A stretch of DNA of 64,000 bases from Heliocidaris tuberculata (Eukaryota > Echinodermata > Echinoidea > Camarodonta > Echinometridae). Below are positions 33,961 to 45,959 of this stretch, one piece after another (the stretch's first letter is position 1; each line of letters starts with the position of its first letter). The notes beneath the pieces are model-generated. The model had not been told where the DNA came from. It saw only the letters and a program-made list of their open reading frames with translations, and searched no databases. Both the position numbers and the translations under genes were made by a program. The stretch covers positions 23,480,359 through 23,544,358 of the forward strand of contig CM046832.1 in assembly GCA_025618425.1 (NCBI GenBank), given 5' to 3'.

Positions 33961-36334
33961 AGCGAGACCTGCTTAAGGTATCCCAGACTCCCAGTACTAC
34001 TGAATATAATGAATTTAAAGCTCATAGACAGTCTCGGTAGCAAAAATCATTGGCAAGAAACTTATCTAACATAGTCACATACTATTCTCCTTTTATCATA
34101 AGACATATGTACGAGATTATTTAACATTCCATTCACGATTTCGAACAAATTTTAAGGTAAATATCTGTAAGAAACGCTTGGTAACGGCTTTTCACTGCCT
34201 TATGCTAAGACCATATCCACCCGAAGGTTCCCTACACAATAAACGCAGCGCTTCACACTATGTGTAGCCTATTCTATAACACACAGCGATCCTCATGTGA
34301 GTAATGTGTGTGGCTGTACGTTGTTTGAATTTAATCCCCTCTTTTTTGGGCCAGGGATTTTTATTACTTTTCACCTCTCATTCGATAAATATTTCACTTG
34401 AGGAGGAAAAAACTTCACAGCATCTTAGTTAAGTTAGTATCCTGCTATTTATTAAGTAAAATCAAAGAAATCTCACGAAAATCTTTTACCTTTAAGTTTA
34501 TATTTTTAAAAACCCCATTACAGTTGAAAAGGAAAAATTAAGGGAAGAAATATTGAAGAAAAAACGAACAAAAATTACCAAGCCTGCAGCTTTCTATAAC
34601 CAGTTTATCAGATGCATGTATTTTCATAAGAGGAACATTATGTAGTTGTATTTAATTGACCATATTTATGGAAGAAAATTCTTGCATCTAATGTTAAATG
34701 AATAAAAGTAAGAACATTTGTCTCCCAAGATCTACTACCAATAAGGTGAAATTAACATAATGTCATGTGTTTTATTGGAGCTGTCACTTGATATATCAAT
34801 TTACCATACACCAATTCATGTGTTACATATATCTAGTGGTGCTCCATTTAAAGAGGGCAGAAGTACAAGAGCAGGAAGGATGTACTTTCAATCAGCCATA
34901 ACAAATGAAGTTGCTAGCCATACAGCACTTCCTGCCTTTTGTGATGAAAATAATTGCCAAATTACAACAGTAGACTACATATTGGACAATGTCGGGTGAT
35001 TCTTGAAGAAATTCATGGGTTAGCATCAGACGTGAAGTAAGAGGTTTACTTATAAACAAGAATACCTACTCAACTATTAACATGTACGCTCTAGAAATCA
35101 AGGCTCGGGTTGCACTCGCAATACAACACTGTGGGGACCATATAAAATTAATCAAAAATATCATGGATGGCAAGATATTTTTTTTATAAAAACATATAAT
35201 GGTAGAAACCTAAACTAAATAGTAAATACATAAATTTAGTGATAACAGCTTTTTTGTCAACTAGATTGAACAGGCATCTACCTATTGGATGTACAAAACA
35301 AACATAAAATAGGCATATCTCTTTAAACATGTTACAGTTAATCAATAATATCAATATTACATGAATTCATTTTGCTTGAAAGAAATCAATACATACTTTC
35401 AAGCAGTCTGCAATATTCCTCCACTTTCGCTTTTACTTGAGATGTTAAAAGCTACCTTTTCCATTACAATCAATCATAAATGTATTCTGGGTACTGTCTC
35501 TTTCCATTTCTGGCAGAAAATATCTTAATTTTGGTTGAATTCTAAATCCCTCATGAATAAAAGCTGGCCGATATTAATCCCATCGTACATCCTCCGGTCA
35601 GGAGCGTGAGACTAATCACTGATGGCAATCTGTCACTGAGATTATTTAGGCCTTGATGTTAGCTGGCACTGAGGATCGATGATTAGTTACCCTGATTGAC
35701 TGGTAGTAGAAAGCCACAGGGTTATCATGTAACACAAGATCAACTTCATGGGCATATGAATCATCGTAATAACATGTGCTCGCAATTCAATACCTCCGAT
35801 ACCCTAGCAGTGTGCATTCCATTGCCATGCTACCTCTGGCTAACCTTACACGGCATGTATAAACCATGGCGGTAAAAGTTTGGCGGGGCAAAAGGTCTTT
35901 GAAAATTCACAGCACATCTTGTCTGATTTGCCTGTGGTGACAATTTCAAAAGAAACTGCACTTGAAAACAAGTGTCCAAGAGAGGACAAGAGTAAAATAA
36001 ATTGAGGAGAGTTCTTTCAGCACATGCAACACTTGTTAGTCATGTCAAGAATCGCAATAGATGTACATGTGCTAGATTTGATGAAAGCGAGCAAAGGAAA
36101 TAGGTCCATGGACGAATTATGCCTCTTTTTAATTGTCGTCACATTTCGTGAACTCCAAAGGTCCTTCTCCATGTTTCCACTGCAAAACAGTGGATAACAA
36201 GAGTTGTCTCCTTTACAGTGGTCCTTGAACTTCTCCCGTGATTAATATTGAAAGACAGAAGGAACTCACATGCACAGAAACTGATAACATCAACTGAGAT
36301 TTACCCAGAGGGCTGTGATGGAACATTCTGCACA

Positions 36335-36440
36335 ACCCAATCAGATGAATCAGGAAGAGAGACCTCAGGGTAATGGTGATTCAGTTTGCCTTTTCCCTCC
36401 CAGGTACAAGTGACACCGAATAATCATAATAATTGTCATT
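36335..36440. repeat. Dispersed repeat, copy 2
   Basis: Diverged copy of 33847-33960: ACCCAATCAG, GAGACCTCAGGGTAATGGTG, CCCTCCCAGGTACAAGTGA, CGAATAATCATAATAA. Family unknown. Confidence 0.55.
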
Positions 36441-36605
36441 CCCACTGCCTCATCCTTCAGGTAAACTCTAAAGATTCTCTGCTGTTCACCCTCAATCATC
36501 AGGATGATTGTTCTCTACAGGACAGCATGTACTAGACATGTGACCGGCCATTTGCTCTGAGTTTTGTTTCATCTAAGATATAGGGTTAATGTTAAGGTCA
36601 CCACT

Positions 36606-36690
36606 GGGTTTTAGTTTAATAGGTTATGGGTTGTAGGTTTTGGGTTGTAGGGTTAGGGTTAGTCATAGTGTTAGTTAGGTCCAGGGTTGA
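36606..36690. repeat. Degenerate GGGTTAG/GGGTTGTAG telomere-like tract
   Basis: GGGTTTTAG, GGGTTGTAGG, GGGTTAGGGTTAG words on the plus strand. It is interstitial and decayed. Confidence 0.6.
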
Positions 36691-36832
36691 AATAAGGAAT
36701 TCTATTAGTGTAGGAAAATGACCAAAGATCATAACTATCACTGAAGCATATGTGGAATTTTTCTGATCGCCATATCATCAAGTACATGTACATGTAACCT
36801 CTCGAGGTCTTTCAATGTTCACCTGGAGTGCA

Positions 36833-36969
36833 GGGGAGCGTTTCATCAAGTGTCTTGTCAGTGATTTTTACCGACAACTGTTCGAGCTACTGAAATCCTT
36901 GCATCTGATCGGCTGAGAGCAAATTTGTCGGTAAAAATCACTGGGAAAACGCTTGATGAAACGCTCCCC
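36833..36969. mobile_element. Conserved-core palindromic element, copy 1
   Basis: GGGGAGCGTTTCATCAAG ... CTTGATGAAACGCTCCCC inverted ends, with GTGATTTTTACCGACAA/TTGTCGGTAAAAATCAC arms inside. The centre GCTACTGAAATCCTTG, CATCTGATCGGCTGAGAGC is shared with 49762-49909 and 62135-62274. Confidence 0.75.
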
Positions 36970-37101
36970 AGGTGTGGTTATAAAGCAGTTCGCGCTGTTA
37001 ACCCGTTGAGTACTGAATTCTCCTCATACCCGTAATTTTCATACAGGAGCCGTCCGGTTCCCAAAGGCAATGGATTAAGAAAATATGAGAGAACAACTCA
37101 C

Positions 37102-37217
37102 CTCGCTTCCAAAGTACACCATCCACAATAGGGATCTCCATCCTGAGCAGCTCCTACTCCGATGCACTCTTCACAGGTTGAGTACTGCTCACAGTTCGCC
37201 ACTGCCAATCGATAGAG
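37102..37217 (-). CDS. plxnb: Plexin coding exon 4: Sema-PSI linker and PSI1 core
   Basis: Residues 462-499 plus two bases of codon 500. [18 protein letters not shown] is the plexin Sema/PSI1 junction (family pattern LTRVPVESC.QY.SC..C), followed by [11 protein letters not shown], the invariant CGWC of PSI domains. PSI is a small cysteine-rich knot that orients the Sema head. The acceptor CTAATAG|CTC follows a T-rich tract, and the donor is GCGAG|GTGAGT in phase 2. A tempting later AG (GGCAG) is out of phase with exon 3 and was not used. Confidence 0.9.
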
Positions 37218-39945
37218 CTATTAGAAACCACAATAGAGAGAGGATATTAGGTTACTTTCACTGTATAGACATTCCTGCCCCCGTCATGCTCAAGCTCAAA
37301 AGAGAAAAAAATCTCAGTATCCATATTTCGTATGATAATATTTATACAGTCTTTCGACATGCTAATCTTCAAAAGAATACAACTTTGAAATTTGTCAAGA
37401 TAAAAGGGGTGGGTTTTACACTTAGTATTCACAGATAGCCTATTTGGTGGAGAAAACATAATTAATTCCTGTTGGAAATGCTTTTCATGCATTCTACACT
37501 GTACAGGTAGGTTATACAGACACCATCATCTCATTTTTGTAACAATTCACTTGCATACTAAAACTTACACATAAATGCTGAAACATTCTTTTATATGAAA
37601 CTTAGCAATATTTACTAAATATACTTGTTATTCTTCAGTTTCTTCTAAAGATTTAAAATGGGTTAACTTAATATTTAATAAATTGCAAAGTTGCAGATTA
37701 TGAAAGGATCTCTGTTACAAGACAAAGAAAAGGAAACTATGATTTGAAACCAATCTCATCAAGTTCATTTATGATACATATACATTATGCCTAGAGACTT
37801 GTTTGCACAGTGAAGGATGGTGTATACAGTAAGTTTCTATGAAATATTATTGTTCCAGTGTTTGTTCAATTTTGTACAAAGAAACATCAAAACTTTGTTA
37901 TCCAGTTGGACTTTACACTTCAAAAGAGAGGCAGCTGCTTCATATTCACACTTAGTTTTGCCTTTCTCATGAGCCAATTGACAAGAGCCGTTCACATATA
38001 CAGGCCTACTACAATGCCATGCACCTTTCTGACACATGTTTCTTTCAAAGACACTACAGGACACAGTGACATGCCTGTCATAGTGAAGACTAATTCATAA
38101 TGCAATAGCATCCGTACAACTGAAATCTAATAACTCAGAAACTGGAACAAATTAATAATCACTTCATCCTTTTTGTCCTATGAAACAAATCTGACAATAT
38201 TTGTGAACAGCCCGCAGTGTTTTCCATAGAAGGTGAAGTTAGCCCCCACTCTCAACCACTACAATAGCACAATCTGTATGAAGCAGTATTTTCATTTCAG
38301 TGACGCACATGACGACGAGGGCTCTTCTAAAATCACAACAGTGCATTGTCAACATCATATCATGCTTCAATTACCCAAGGTTATTAAACTCTTTATGAAA
38401 ACTCACTGGAGAGAAAAATTACAACACCTGTCCGGTATGCAGGCATATTGTTACGTCCTAGAGTCACTCACAACTACAGCGTGAATTGAGAATTTTGATC
38501 AAATATTATGGGTTATAATCTGATAACATTGAATAATATTTTTGGTAAAATTATAGTCATGCATATTTATATCAAAACTTCCCCTTAGGGAGGATAAGTG
38601 TTAAAGCATGATATGCAATCATGTAAGTGACAGTAATAATGTAATAGGAATGCTTGTCATGTGCTTGCAGTATTCTGTCAGCTCCTTCCTTGAATTCCTC
38701 TCTTCCTCTTTTAATTCCTTCATTCCATTTTTTAATCCATGCCATCGCCTTTTTTAAAATTCCATTTCAAATCAATAAAACAATCACAAGAAAACAAATT
38801 AAAATACATGAAGATGCAACTGTCAATTATTCCCTCTCGACATGTTAAGGCCAAATAAAAACTGCATCCTAGTTCCTTTCCTAGATTTTTCAAGAATGAG
38901 GAGAATTCAAGTTCCATGTCATGATATGATACTGAATGTTTTTCCCCACATACACAAATAATATTATAGGGTCAATTTTAACACAGATTTTCTTGATAAA
39001 ATTACATTGTCTATGGAGGTGGGCTAAAAATAAGGAAGCAAGAGGAGTCAGGAAACTACCTTGCCTCAGCAAAATCTATGTAGATGAAGACCACATCCTT
39101 TACTGATCCTGAATGGAGATTAATTGCACTCATTATGCCCTCATATGACGACACCTAGGGAATGGACAATTACTAAAACCTTGTCTTGTCAATTAAACCG
39201 TCTGGTCATCCTTAGTCATTAGGGTTGGGCCCCCAGACGCTACTGCATGTATACAGTAGCTATTGTCAGCACGCCCAGACAATTAATGAATCCTGACTCG
39301 TATGTGGTCATCACTTGCCACATTCCTTCTCAGCAAAATCATCGCGCTCTTCCATATTTCTCGACTTGACTGCGTTTGGTGCATTTTTCTTGGCACCAAC
39401 TGTGCATCGTTCAGAAATCAGTTTTAACTCAGGATATGAAGGTGGCAACATTCTTACACAGATAAAGATGAAATCTACATTGAAAGATGCAAGGGATGGT
39501 GCATTGTCGAAGGTGTATATAGTGTTGCAAATAATGTGGTTTAATCACAAACATTTGCAATTACATAATGTCATCAGAAGAGCTCTCACTTTTCACACTC
39601 TGGTAATTAACCATCAAGGTTCCTGATCTGTCATTTACATTCTGCTCAATATCATCTCTTTGGTAAATCAATCACAAAGGCATGTGGCAAAATTGGTCAG
39701 TTACCAGATGTACTGGGAGCTAGGACTTCTTTTAAAACAAACTGCAAACTAGCAACATATACACAAACGTGAAACTACCATTATTAAGCCACTTTCTATT
39801 ATAAATTATCTAATTAATGGTTGATAGACCACACTGACGGTGATGCTTGCAGAGTTCAAAAATGTGAATTCCAATGATACATGAGAATAATATTCCTAAC
39901 TTACATTTCTATATTAAAGAAATGTAGGCCTACAAGTGTATGTAC

Positions 39946-40996
39946 TAGTGTTGCAACGAATCACCGAAATTTTGATTCGATTCGATTCGGGTTCGTTTGA
40001 TATTTTTTCCCCCGAAATTCGTTTCGATTCGGATTCGGAATAATTATTATTTTTTTTAATAAAAAGTCGGAAATCGCCTTTACATGTGTGTTTTTCTGTT
40101 TTGACTTCCTTCTTATTTAACATGCGAAGCGCGGGGATCCGCAATTCTTGATTATTCACTCGAATACAGAATTACTGGCACACAAAAATATCAAATTCAA
40201 ATAATTAATCTTACTTGTGATAGCTGCATCATGGAACCTACGTTTGTTCATAATGCGAGAAATAAAGGCTTTCGTCGTGTATATATATATCCGGTAGAAG
40301 ATTGCCAATTTGATGAGAGAAAACGTTGCGCCGATATCAATGTGATGTGGTTATTGCAAACACTCGTACGAAGTTACAAACACCCGTATTCTATCCTGGT
40401 CAATTATACAATCATCAAATTGACGGTGCGATAAAATTATCGCTAACTCGGTCGCTAACGTCAGTTTTTTCTCTCGCGAGCGAAGTTTCGCTTTACCACT
40501 GATCTCTATGGAAAAATATTCCTATCGTTCCGAACTAAATTAGCGACTAGTATTTTATCGCACTGTCAATTTGATGACTGTATAATAGACCAAGATAGAA
40601 TACGGGCGTTTGTAATTTCGTATGAGTGTTCGCAATAACCAGATCACATTGATATCGGTACAACGTTTTCTCTCATCAAATTGGCAATCTTCTTCTGGAC
40701 ACACGTATTATTTCTAGCAATGTGAACAAACGAAACGAACGTGGGTCCCATGCAGCTATCCAACGTAAGATTAATCATTTGAATTTGATTTGAATTTGAT
40801 AGTTGTTTGTCCACGATTTAATTTTGCATTAAAAAATTGTGAATTCTCAATTAAATGCTGTACATGTAGTTCCCGAATCTTCCGAATCTTCCGAATCTTC
40901 CGAATCAAGCAACAAAATTCGGATTCGGCAGGATTCGTTTCGACAACGCAAATTCGGGAATTTTCAGTTCGGTTCGGAAATTCAGAAACAACACTA
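39946..40996. mobile_element. hAT-like element with nested foldback
   Basis: Ends TAGTGTTGCAACG and AAACAACACTA, flanked by an exact 8-bp duplication GTATGTAC (39938-39945, 40997-41004). Subterminal arrays of GATTCG/CCGAATCTT words sit at both ends. The middle (about 40187-40800) is a long inverted repeat with a CAAATTCAAAT...ATTTGAATTTG outer edge and TTAATCTTAC/GTAAGATTAA, probably a second element inserted into the first. No transposase. Confidence 0.82.
40187..40800. repeat. Long inverted repeat inside the hAT-like element
   Basis: Left arm words GATTGCCAATTTGATGAGAG and CGATATCAATGTGATGTGGT reappear inverted in the right arm as CTCTCATCAAATTGGCAATC and ACCAGATCACATTGATATCG. The arms surround a centre near 40440-40560 with TATTTTATCGCA. 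Confidence 0.8.
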
Positions 40997-41920
40997 GTAT
41001 GTACCTTTATAAAGTTTCTTCTGGATGCCAGCATTTTCAAAAGAAAATCCTTCACTTTCTATTAACGGTGATATACATTAGCTCATAAATTTAGTTTAAT
41101 TTTTAAGCCTTCATGAGTTGCCTCGCTAAAAAAGTACTTTCATGAAAATGAATCTCATATTGTAAATCACTGCCCATTCCCAGCACTCCAGCAGTGAAGA
41201 TTCATTTTAATCTGCAATGTTTCATTCATACCCATTTGGGGGAAAAGACCCCTATAACCATTGCAGTCAAATGGCAATGTACATGTATTTCTGACATCGT
41301 ATGAATCGGGTCAAAAGTCTGTGGAAGGCTGTACGTACCTGGATAATAATAGAATTTTTTCTTTTCTGAACTAAAGGAGCAGATGATTATTTGAGTTGGA
41401 AAAGGGTGGTCTTTAAGTATTTGTTTAAATACAAGATGTTTAAAACTGAATTCATGGTAAATAATCCTATGCTTAAGGGCTACTCAGCAAATAGAGAAGA
41501 TATGTGTACATTCACAACATTGTCACCATTGTCACCGGTGACAGTACATAGATTTGCAAGAGCTTATTAGAGAAGCAGAAAATTGCATCAATTCCCTGAA
41601 AGAGCTGTTGCATCAGCAAGGTTTTGAGCACCATTGTTACACAAATTGCATTAATGGACAACTTTTGCATACTTTTACTGCACACACAATTCTACACAGC
41701 ACGAGAGAAGAACTTTGCGGATAAAAGAATCAATACAAAATGAATGACATGCTGTTATCACTTAGAAAATTGCACACAAAATGTGAGATCTTTGTCTATG
41801 TAATGAAGAATCAATCAAAAATGAAAGGAAAAAATTACTGATATAATTCAATAAAATTGAACACTAATTTGGAGAAAAATCTCTAGATATAAAGAATAAA
41901 ATGTGAAGTGAATAACTTAC

Positions 41921-42043
41921 TGTCTGTTGATTAGCAGTGAGGATACTGGTGTCTTGATCGTTGTACATATCAGGCAGAATGGGTGTAGCACCAAGTGGTA
42001 GAGTTTCATACAGTCTTCCTGTTGTATTACTCTCAACATGTAC
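41921..42043 (-). CDS. plxnb: Plexin coding exon 3: end of Sema domain
   Basis: Residues 421-461, 41 codons, phase 0 on both sides. It encodes VHVESNTTGRLYETLPLG and then ILPDMYNDQDTSILTANQQT. Plexins keep a VYVE...YET..L and LRDM......LY.M...Q pattern in this last propeller blade. NTT is a potential N-glycosylation site. The acceptor is TTTAAG|GTACAT and the donor ACA|GTAAGT. It fits directly between exon 2 (GDLLK) and exon 4 (LYRLAVANC). Confidence 0.88.
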
Positions 42044-45000
42044 CTTAAATTGATGAAAAATAGACCCCAAAATAGAGTAAATATTAGATCTAGACATATT
42101 TCATTATTTTAAAGGCACACTAGACATGAATCAGGCTTTAAAAGGATCAGAGGAGAAAGAAGTTCGAGTATTAATCACACAAAATTCACATGGATTGTTA
42201 AATAAAAACCAACATAACCACATATGGAAAAGGTGCGCGCATCTGCTCCATGCGCCCCGGTGAATCCCGTTTAACACGTGAAATGAACATCGAAAACAGC
42301 TCTTTTTGATGAAATGACTGTAATTACGTAAAATAAGCACAAAACTTCGGACAGTTTTTGAAAGTTCAAATTGTTTTGCTTTAAATGATACCAAATTTGC
42401 TATTATTCTAATAGAGGAAAGAGTTACACTTTTTACGTTTGAATTTCAACTTTTTCAGCTTGTCAATGGAGATTGTGCCATTTTCCCCTAATTTGGTGGG
42501 TAGTTGGTGCAATCAATCGCCTGCCAAATATCACTGGAGTGTGGTATTAATTTTCTTCAGACAGTTTCTGAAAATAGTTATTTACAGCTTTATGTTCATG
42601 TAACAATGATTCTTATTCGTCGAGAAGAAACGGTAGCACTTTTTGCATCCAATCAGGTATAGTTATATCTGGGAGCACTACACACACGCACACCAGCCTG
42701 CACGCGTCCCCGGCACGGCCCGGGCCGGCCGCCGGGGTTACACTACTAGTGTAGAGGAGGACTCTCGATGCGTGTAGCACTTTCTGCGCATTTAAATTTA
42801 GGGTTAAACTTTTTCATATGAAGGTAAAGTGAATATCAGACCAAGATATTTTTATTCTTCTAAAGGTAAGCTTGAGAGAAATCAGGCTTTTAAAGATAAA
42901 AGGAAAGAGATGTTTTAAAAGAGAAAAAAAAGGGTTAATATGTACAAGTAGAAATACATGTAGTTTTGATCAACATGATTTTTAAGAACATTAGGCCTGT
43001 ACTTGAAGGACCACATGTGATCAAAATGTCATGTCTGATTTAATGTGTGCACATGATCTGTACTCAATAGCAGGAAAAAGGGTCATTAGATTTCAAAACC
43101 AATAAATCATCTTCAACAAGAAAACCCAAGCATGCCTGAACAACAAACCAGTGCTCTAATGGACTTTCACTTAAAAATCAAATTTTCATGTTTCCCTGTA
43201 AAAAAACGTGATGAGGCTGAGAAGTGCTCTACTCTTGAATATCAATATCCGAAGATATTTCATGCTCGCATCACCGTAGTATCGCTTTCCTCTGTACACA
43301 AATACCAGCAGACAAAAGGCCATGGTGAGAGGTATGTCCTGAAAGACCAAAATGGTGCTGTAAATCTCAACATCTTGGAACGGTGACAGATCTGCCAGTC
43401 AACCTATGACACCATGTGCTTCCCTATAAGATTATATTTCACATAACATAGTAGCGCTGTATTTCGTACCACCCATTTCAAATTACAATACATACAACAA
43501 AATTCACCAAAAAGCAGAGAAATAAGGGAGGTAATACACTGTAGACAATGCAGGAATGAAGAAGTGAACTGTGCACAATGGTGCATTAATGGACATTTGC
43601 AGCCATTTCCCATTTATGTATTAACTGCACAAGGGTTCTTTTCAATTAAATAAATCACTTCCAACCAACAATTTTGGTCCATTTAGATGCAAAATATAAT
43701 GATTGATAACACAAGGCTTTTCTTAAGCTTTCTTTTTTTTTCTGTTCTTTTTTTTTGGGGGGGTGTTCCCTAGTTTCATGACAAAACTGGGGTAATATTA
43801 ATACTTGTACATTCTCCGCCTTTCTAATGGACAGTTTACCATGCTTATTGTTTTTTTCTTGTGTTTTTCTTCTTTTTTTTCTGCAAATGTAAAAATAAAT
43901 GTTGAAATTGCTATCAGAGAGGCTCCTGGATCACTGTTTCAAAATTATATTTCTAAAACCAATTAGTCATCAAACAAAATGCAATTTGTGTCCTTATTTG
44001 AACTAGAGTCTTAAATGAGACTACATCACTTAACATGAACACACATCTGGCCAAATTTGATTAATGAGTCAATTTTACTTGATGTAATGAACCATAAAAA
44101 ATAATCCAAAGATTAACTTCACTTATGTCATCAACTAATGGCAGTGGTGGCACCAAAAATGGTACGCTTAGAAGCCATAAATATCACTCTTCCCCTGCCA
44201 TCACATTTCAAACATGCTCTTGTTCAGTTTTTATAGAAGTGAATCATCTAAAAAGCTCATAATCTGAGTGATAATTCAGAAATGACAAGCTCCTGGAAAA
44301 ATAAAAATATGACACACACAAGTGTTTTAATCTCAACTTATAAGATTAATTACTCTCAACCCTTGACTTTTGTGACTTTTGCAGGCATTTAAAGCCTTAC
44401 TGGGTGAGCTTTTATTACAGAAACATGACTTGTGTTGAAGAAAATTGCTTTAATTGCATTGTTATGAACATTAATAGCACAACTAAAGTCAGCTTTAATT
44501 AAACGTAAAAGGTGTACATATAGAGTATCAAAAGTGGTATGACTCACTCTACAACAAAATCTATACTTTCTCGTATTCCTCCCTGCTTGTCTTCTCTGGT
44601 TTGTTCCTTCTGAGCATTAGATTTCAAAAGATTATCTTGAAATCCATCTTTTGTTTTCATACTGTTTCTCCCCCTCCTTCCTCCCATCTTCCCCATCTCT
44701 CTTCGCCTTCTCTTTCACTGTAATCCATTGTCATCTCAAGTCAAAATAAAAACAAAGACCAATCGACGACGGTCTGCATTTTAGACATTCCCTTTTCCTT
44801 TGTTTCTTCTTCACACTAGAGAATTTAATATTTTCCAGACAAGGAGATGTAATGAGAAAAGAAAGAGCAAAACTTGCTTCTCATTTCCATTTCATACTTC
44901 ACACAATGAGCCTCCCAAGCCAGACCATCAAAGGACAAATTTTACGTAGGACTAGTGTAATTTCTACAAAATCAAGTAGAACAGATAAGGAAATCTCTTG

Positions 45001-45076
45001 AAATTCCCACCAAGATAGACACCATATACCTATATTGTACTTCACTTACATTTACATTAGCCTTTCAAGAGTGCAT

Positions 45077-45130
45077 ATTATTTAGATGCAAATGGGAGAA
45101 AATATTATTTAGATGCAAATGGGAGAAAAT
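45077..45130. repeat. Two exact 27-bp units carrying ATGCAAAT
   Basis: ATTATTTAGATGCAAATGGG continues as AGAAAAT, then repeats exactly. Each unit has a POU octamer consensus. Confidence 0.9.
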
Positions 45131-45732
45131 ATTATTAAAAAAACACAACTATTTTCATATTCTTGAGAATAAAAGGCCTCATTCTTTTAATCAAACAGTG
45201 CAATTCAATCGCCCTCCTCATCAAATAAAATATCAATCATAATTTGATGCTTGGCAAAACGAAAGTTTGTATTAAGATTACAAAAGCAAAATTGAATGAC
45301 TGACAACTTCCTTAAGTAGCAGATGTAAAAGAGTAAATTTTGGAATTCATATCTGAAAGACTTCCAGCACATACATGTACCACATATTATGTGTCTGTAA
45401 TAACCTACTTGACTTGGCAATCCTAACAAGAAATTTTGGATAAGATTCAAATGGCAAACATTCACTCCTCCAAGCGACATTTAGACAGTGAAAGTTACAT
45501 GCAAATAATCCGGAGTTCTGATTATGGCATGAAGTGGATTCTCACTGAATCACATGAAACTCAAACTGAATGTTAAAGATCACAGATTAATGAGTCCTGA
45601 CATGCAATGTGGTATAAAATGTATATCGGCTGAGTGATGAGCAAAGAAAGATTGGAAATCCAGTAGTTGTACAACACAGGCTTCAGGGACAATTACTCCT
45701 CAGTAAATTTCAACTCTGGACCAAGCACTCTA

Positions 45733-45812
45733 CCCAACCCTAATCCCAACCCTAATCCCAACCCTAATCCTAACCCTAAGCCTAACCTTAAGCCTGACCT
45801 AAACCCCAATTG
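45733..45812. repeat. Telomere-like (CCCAACCCTAAT)n array
   Basis: Three 12-bp units CCCAACCCTAAT followed by CCTAACCCTAAG and decayed CCTAA words. Related to the animal telomere repeat CCCTAA, interstitial. Confidence 0.75.
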
Positions 45813-45926
45813 CAGCCCTAACCATCACCCTGTATCTTTGACAGAATAAAGCTGGCAACAATTATCACCAGAGCATATATGTTGGAGCACCAATTTAGTT
45901 AGTAGTCTAACCCAAGTGCATAACAC

Positions 45927-45959
45927 CATGGACCTACTTCGTAGTAGTATAGGTCCATG
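45927..45959. repeat. Short palindrome
   Basis: CATGGACCTA and TAGGTCCATG are complementary, separated by about 13 bases. Confidence 0.7.

Larger units (their letters stand above)
28705..37101 (-). other. Intron 4
   Basis: Holds a (TC)n microsatellite (29529-29567), the TTAA-element cluster and tandem duplication (30591-32172), a repeat pair (33847-33960, 36335-36440), a telomere-like tract (36606-36690) and a conserved-core palindromic element (36833-36969). No exon seen. Confidence 0.7.
37218..41920 (-). other. Intron 3
   Basis: Holds the 1051-bp hAT-like element at 39946-40996. The rest is AT-rich without recognised features. Confidence 0.72.

Noticed and set aside
37198..37210. Alternative acceptor GGCAG for exon 4
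   Set aside because: It would put PSI1 out of phase with exon 3 and lose the conserved LYRLAV linker; the upstream CTAATAG acceptor keeps both.
42112..42900. Similar ATCAGGCTTTAAAAGG / ATCAGGCTTTTAAAG words on both sides of a 700-bp block, considered as a transposon
   Set aside because: Similarity is short and in direct orientation, with no clear termini or duplication.
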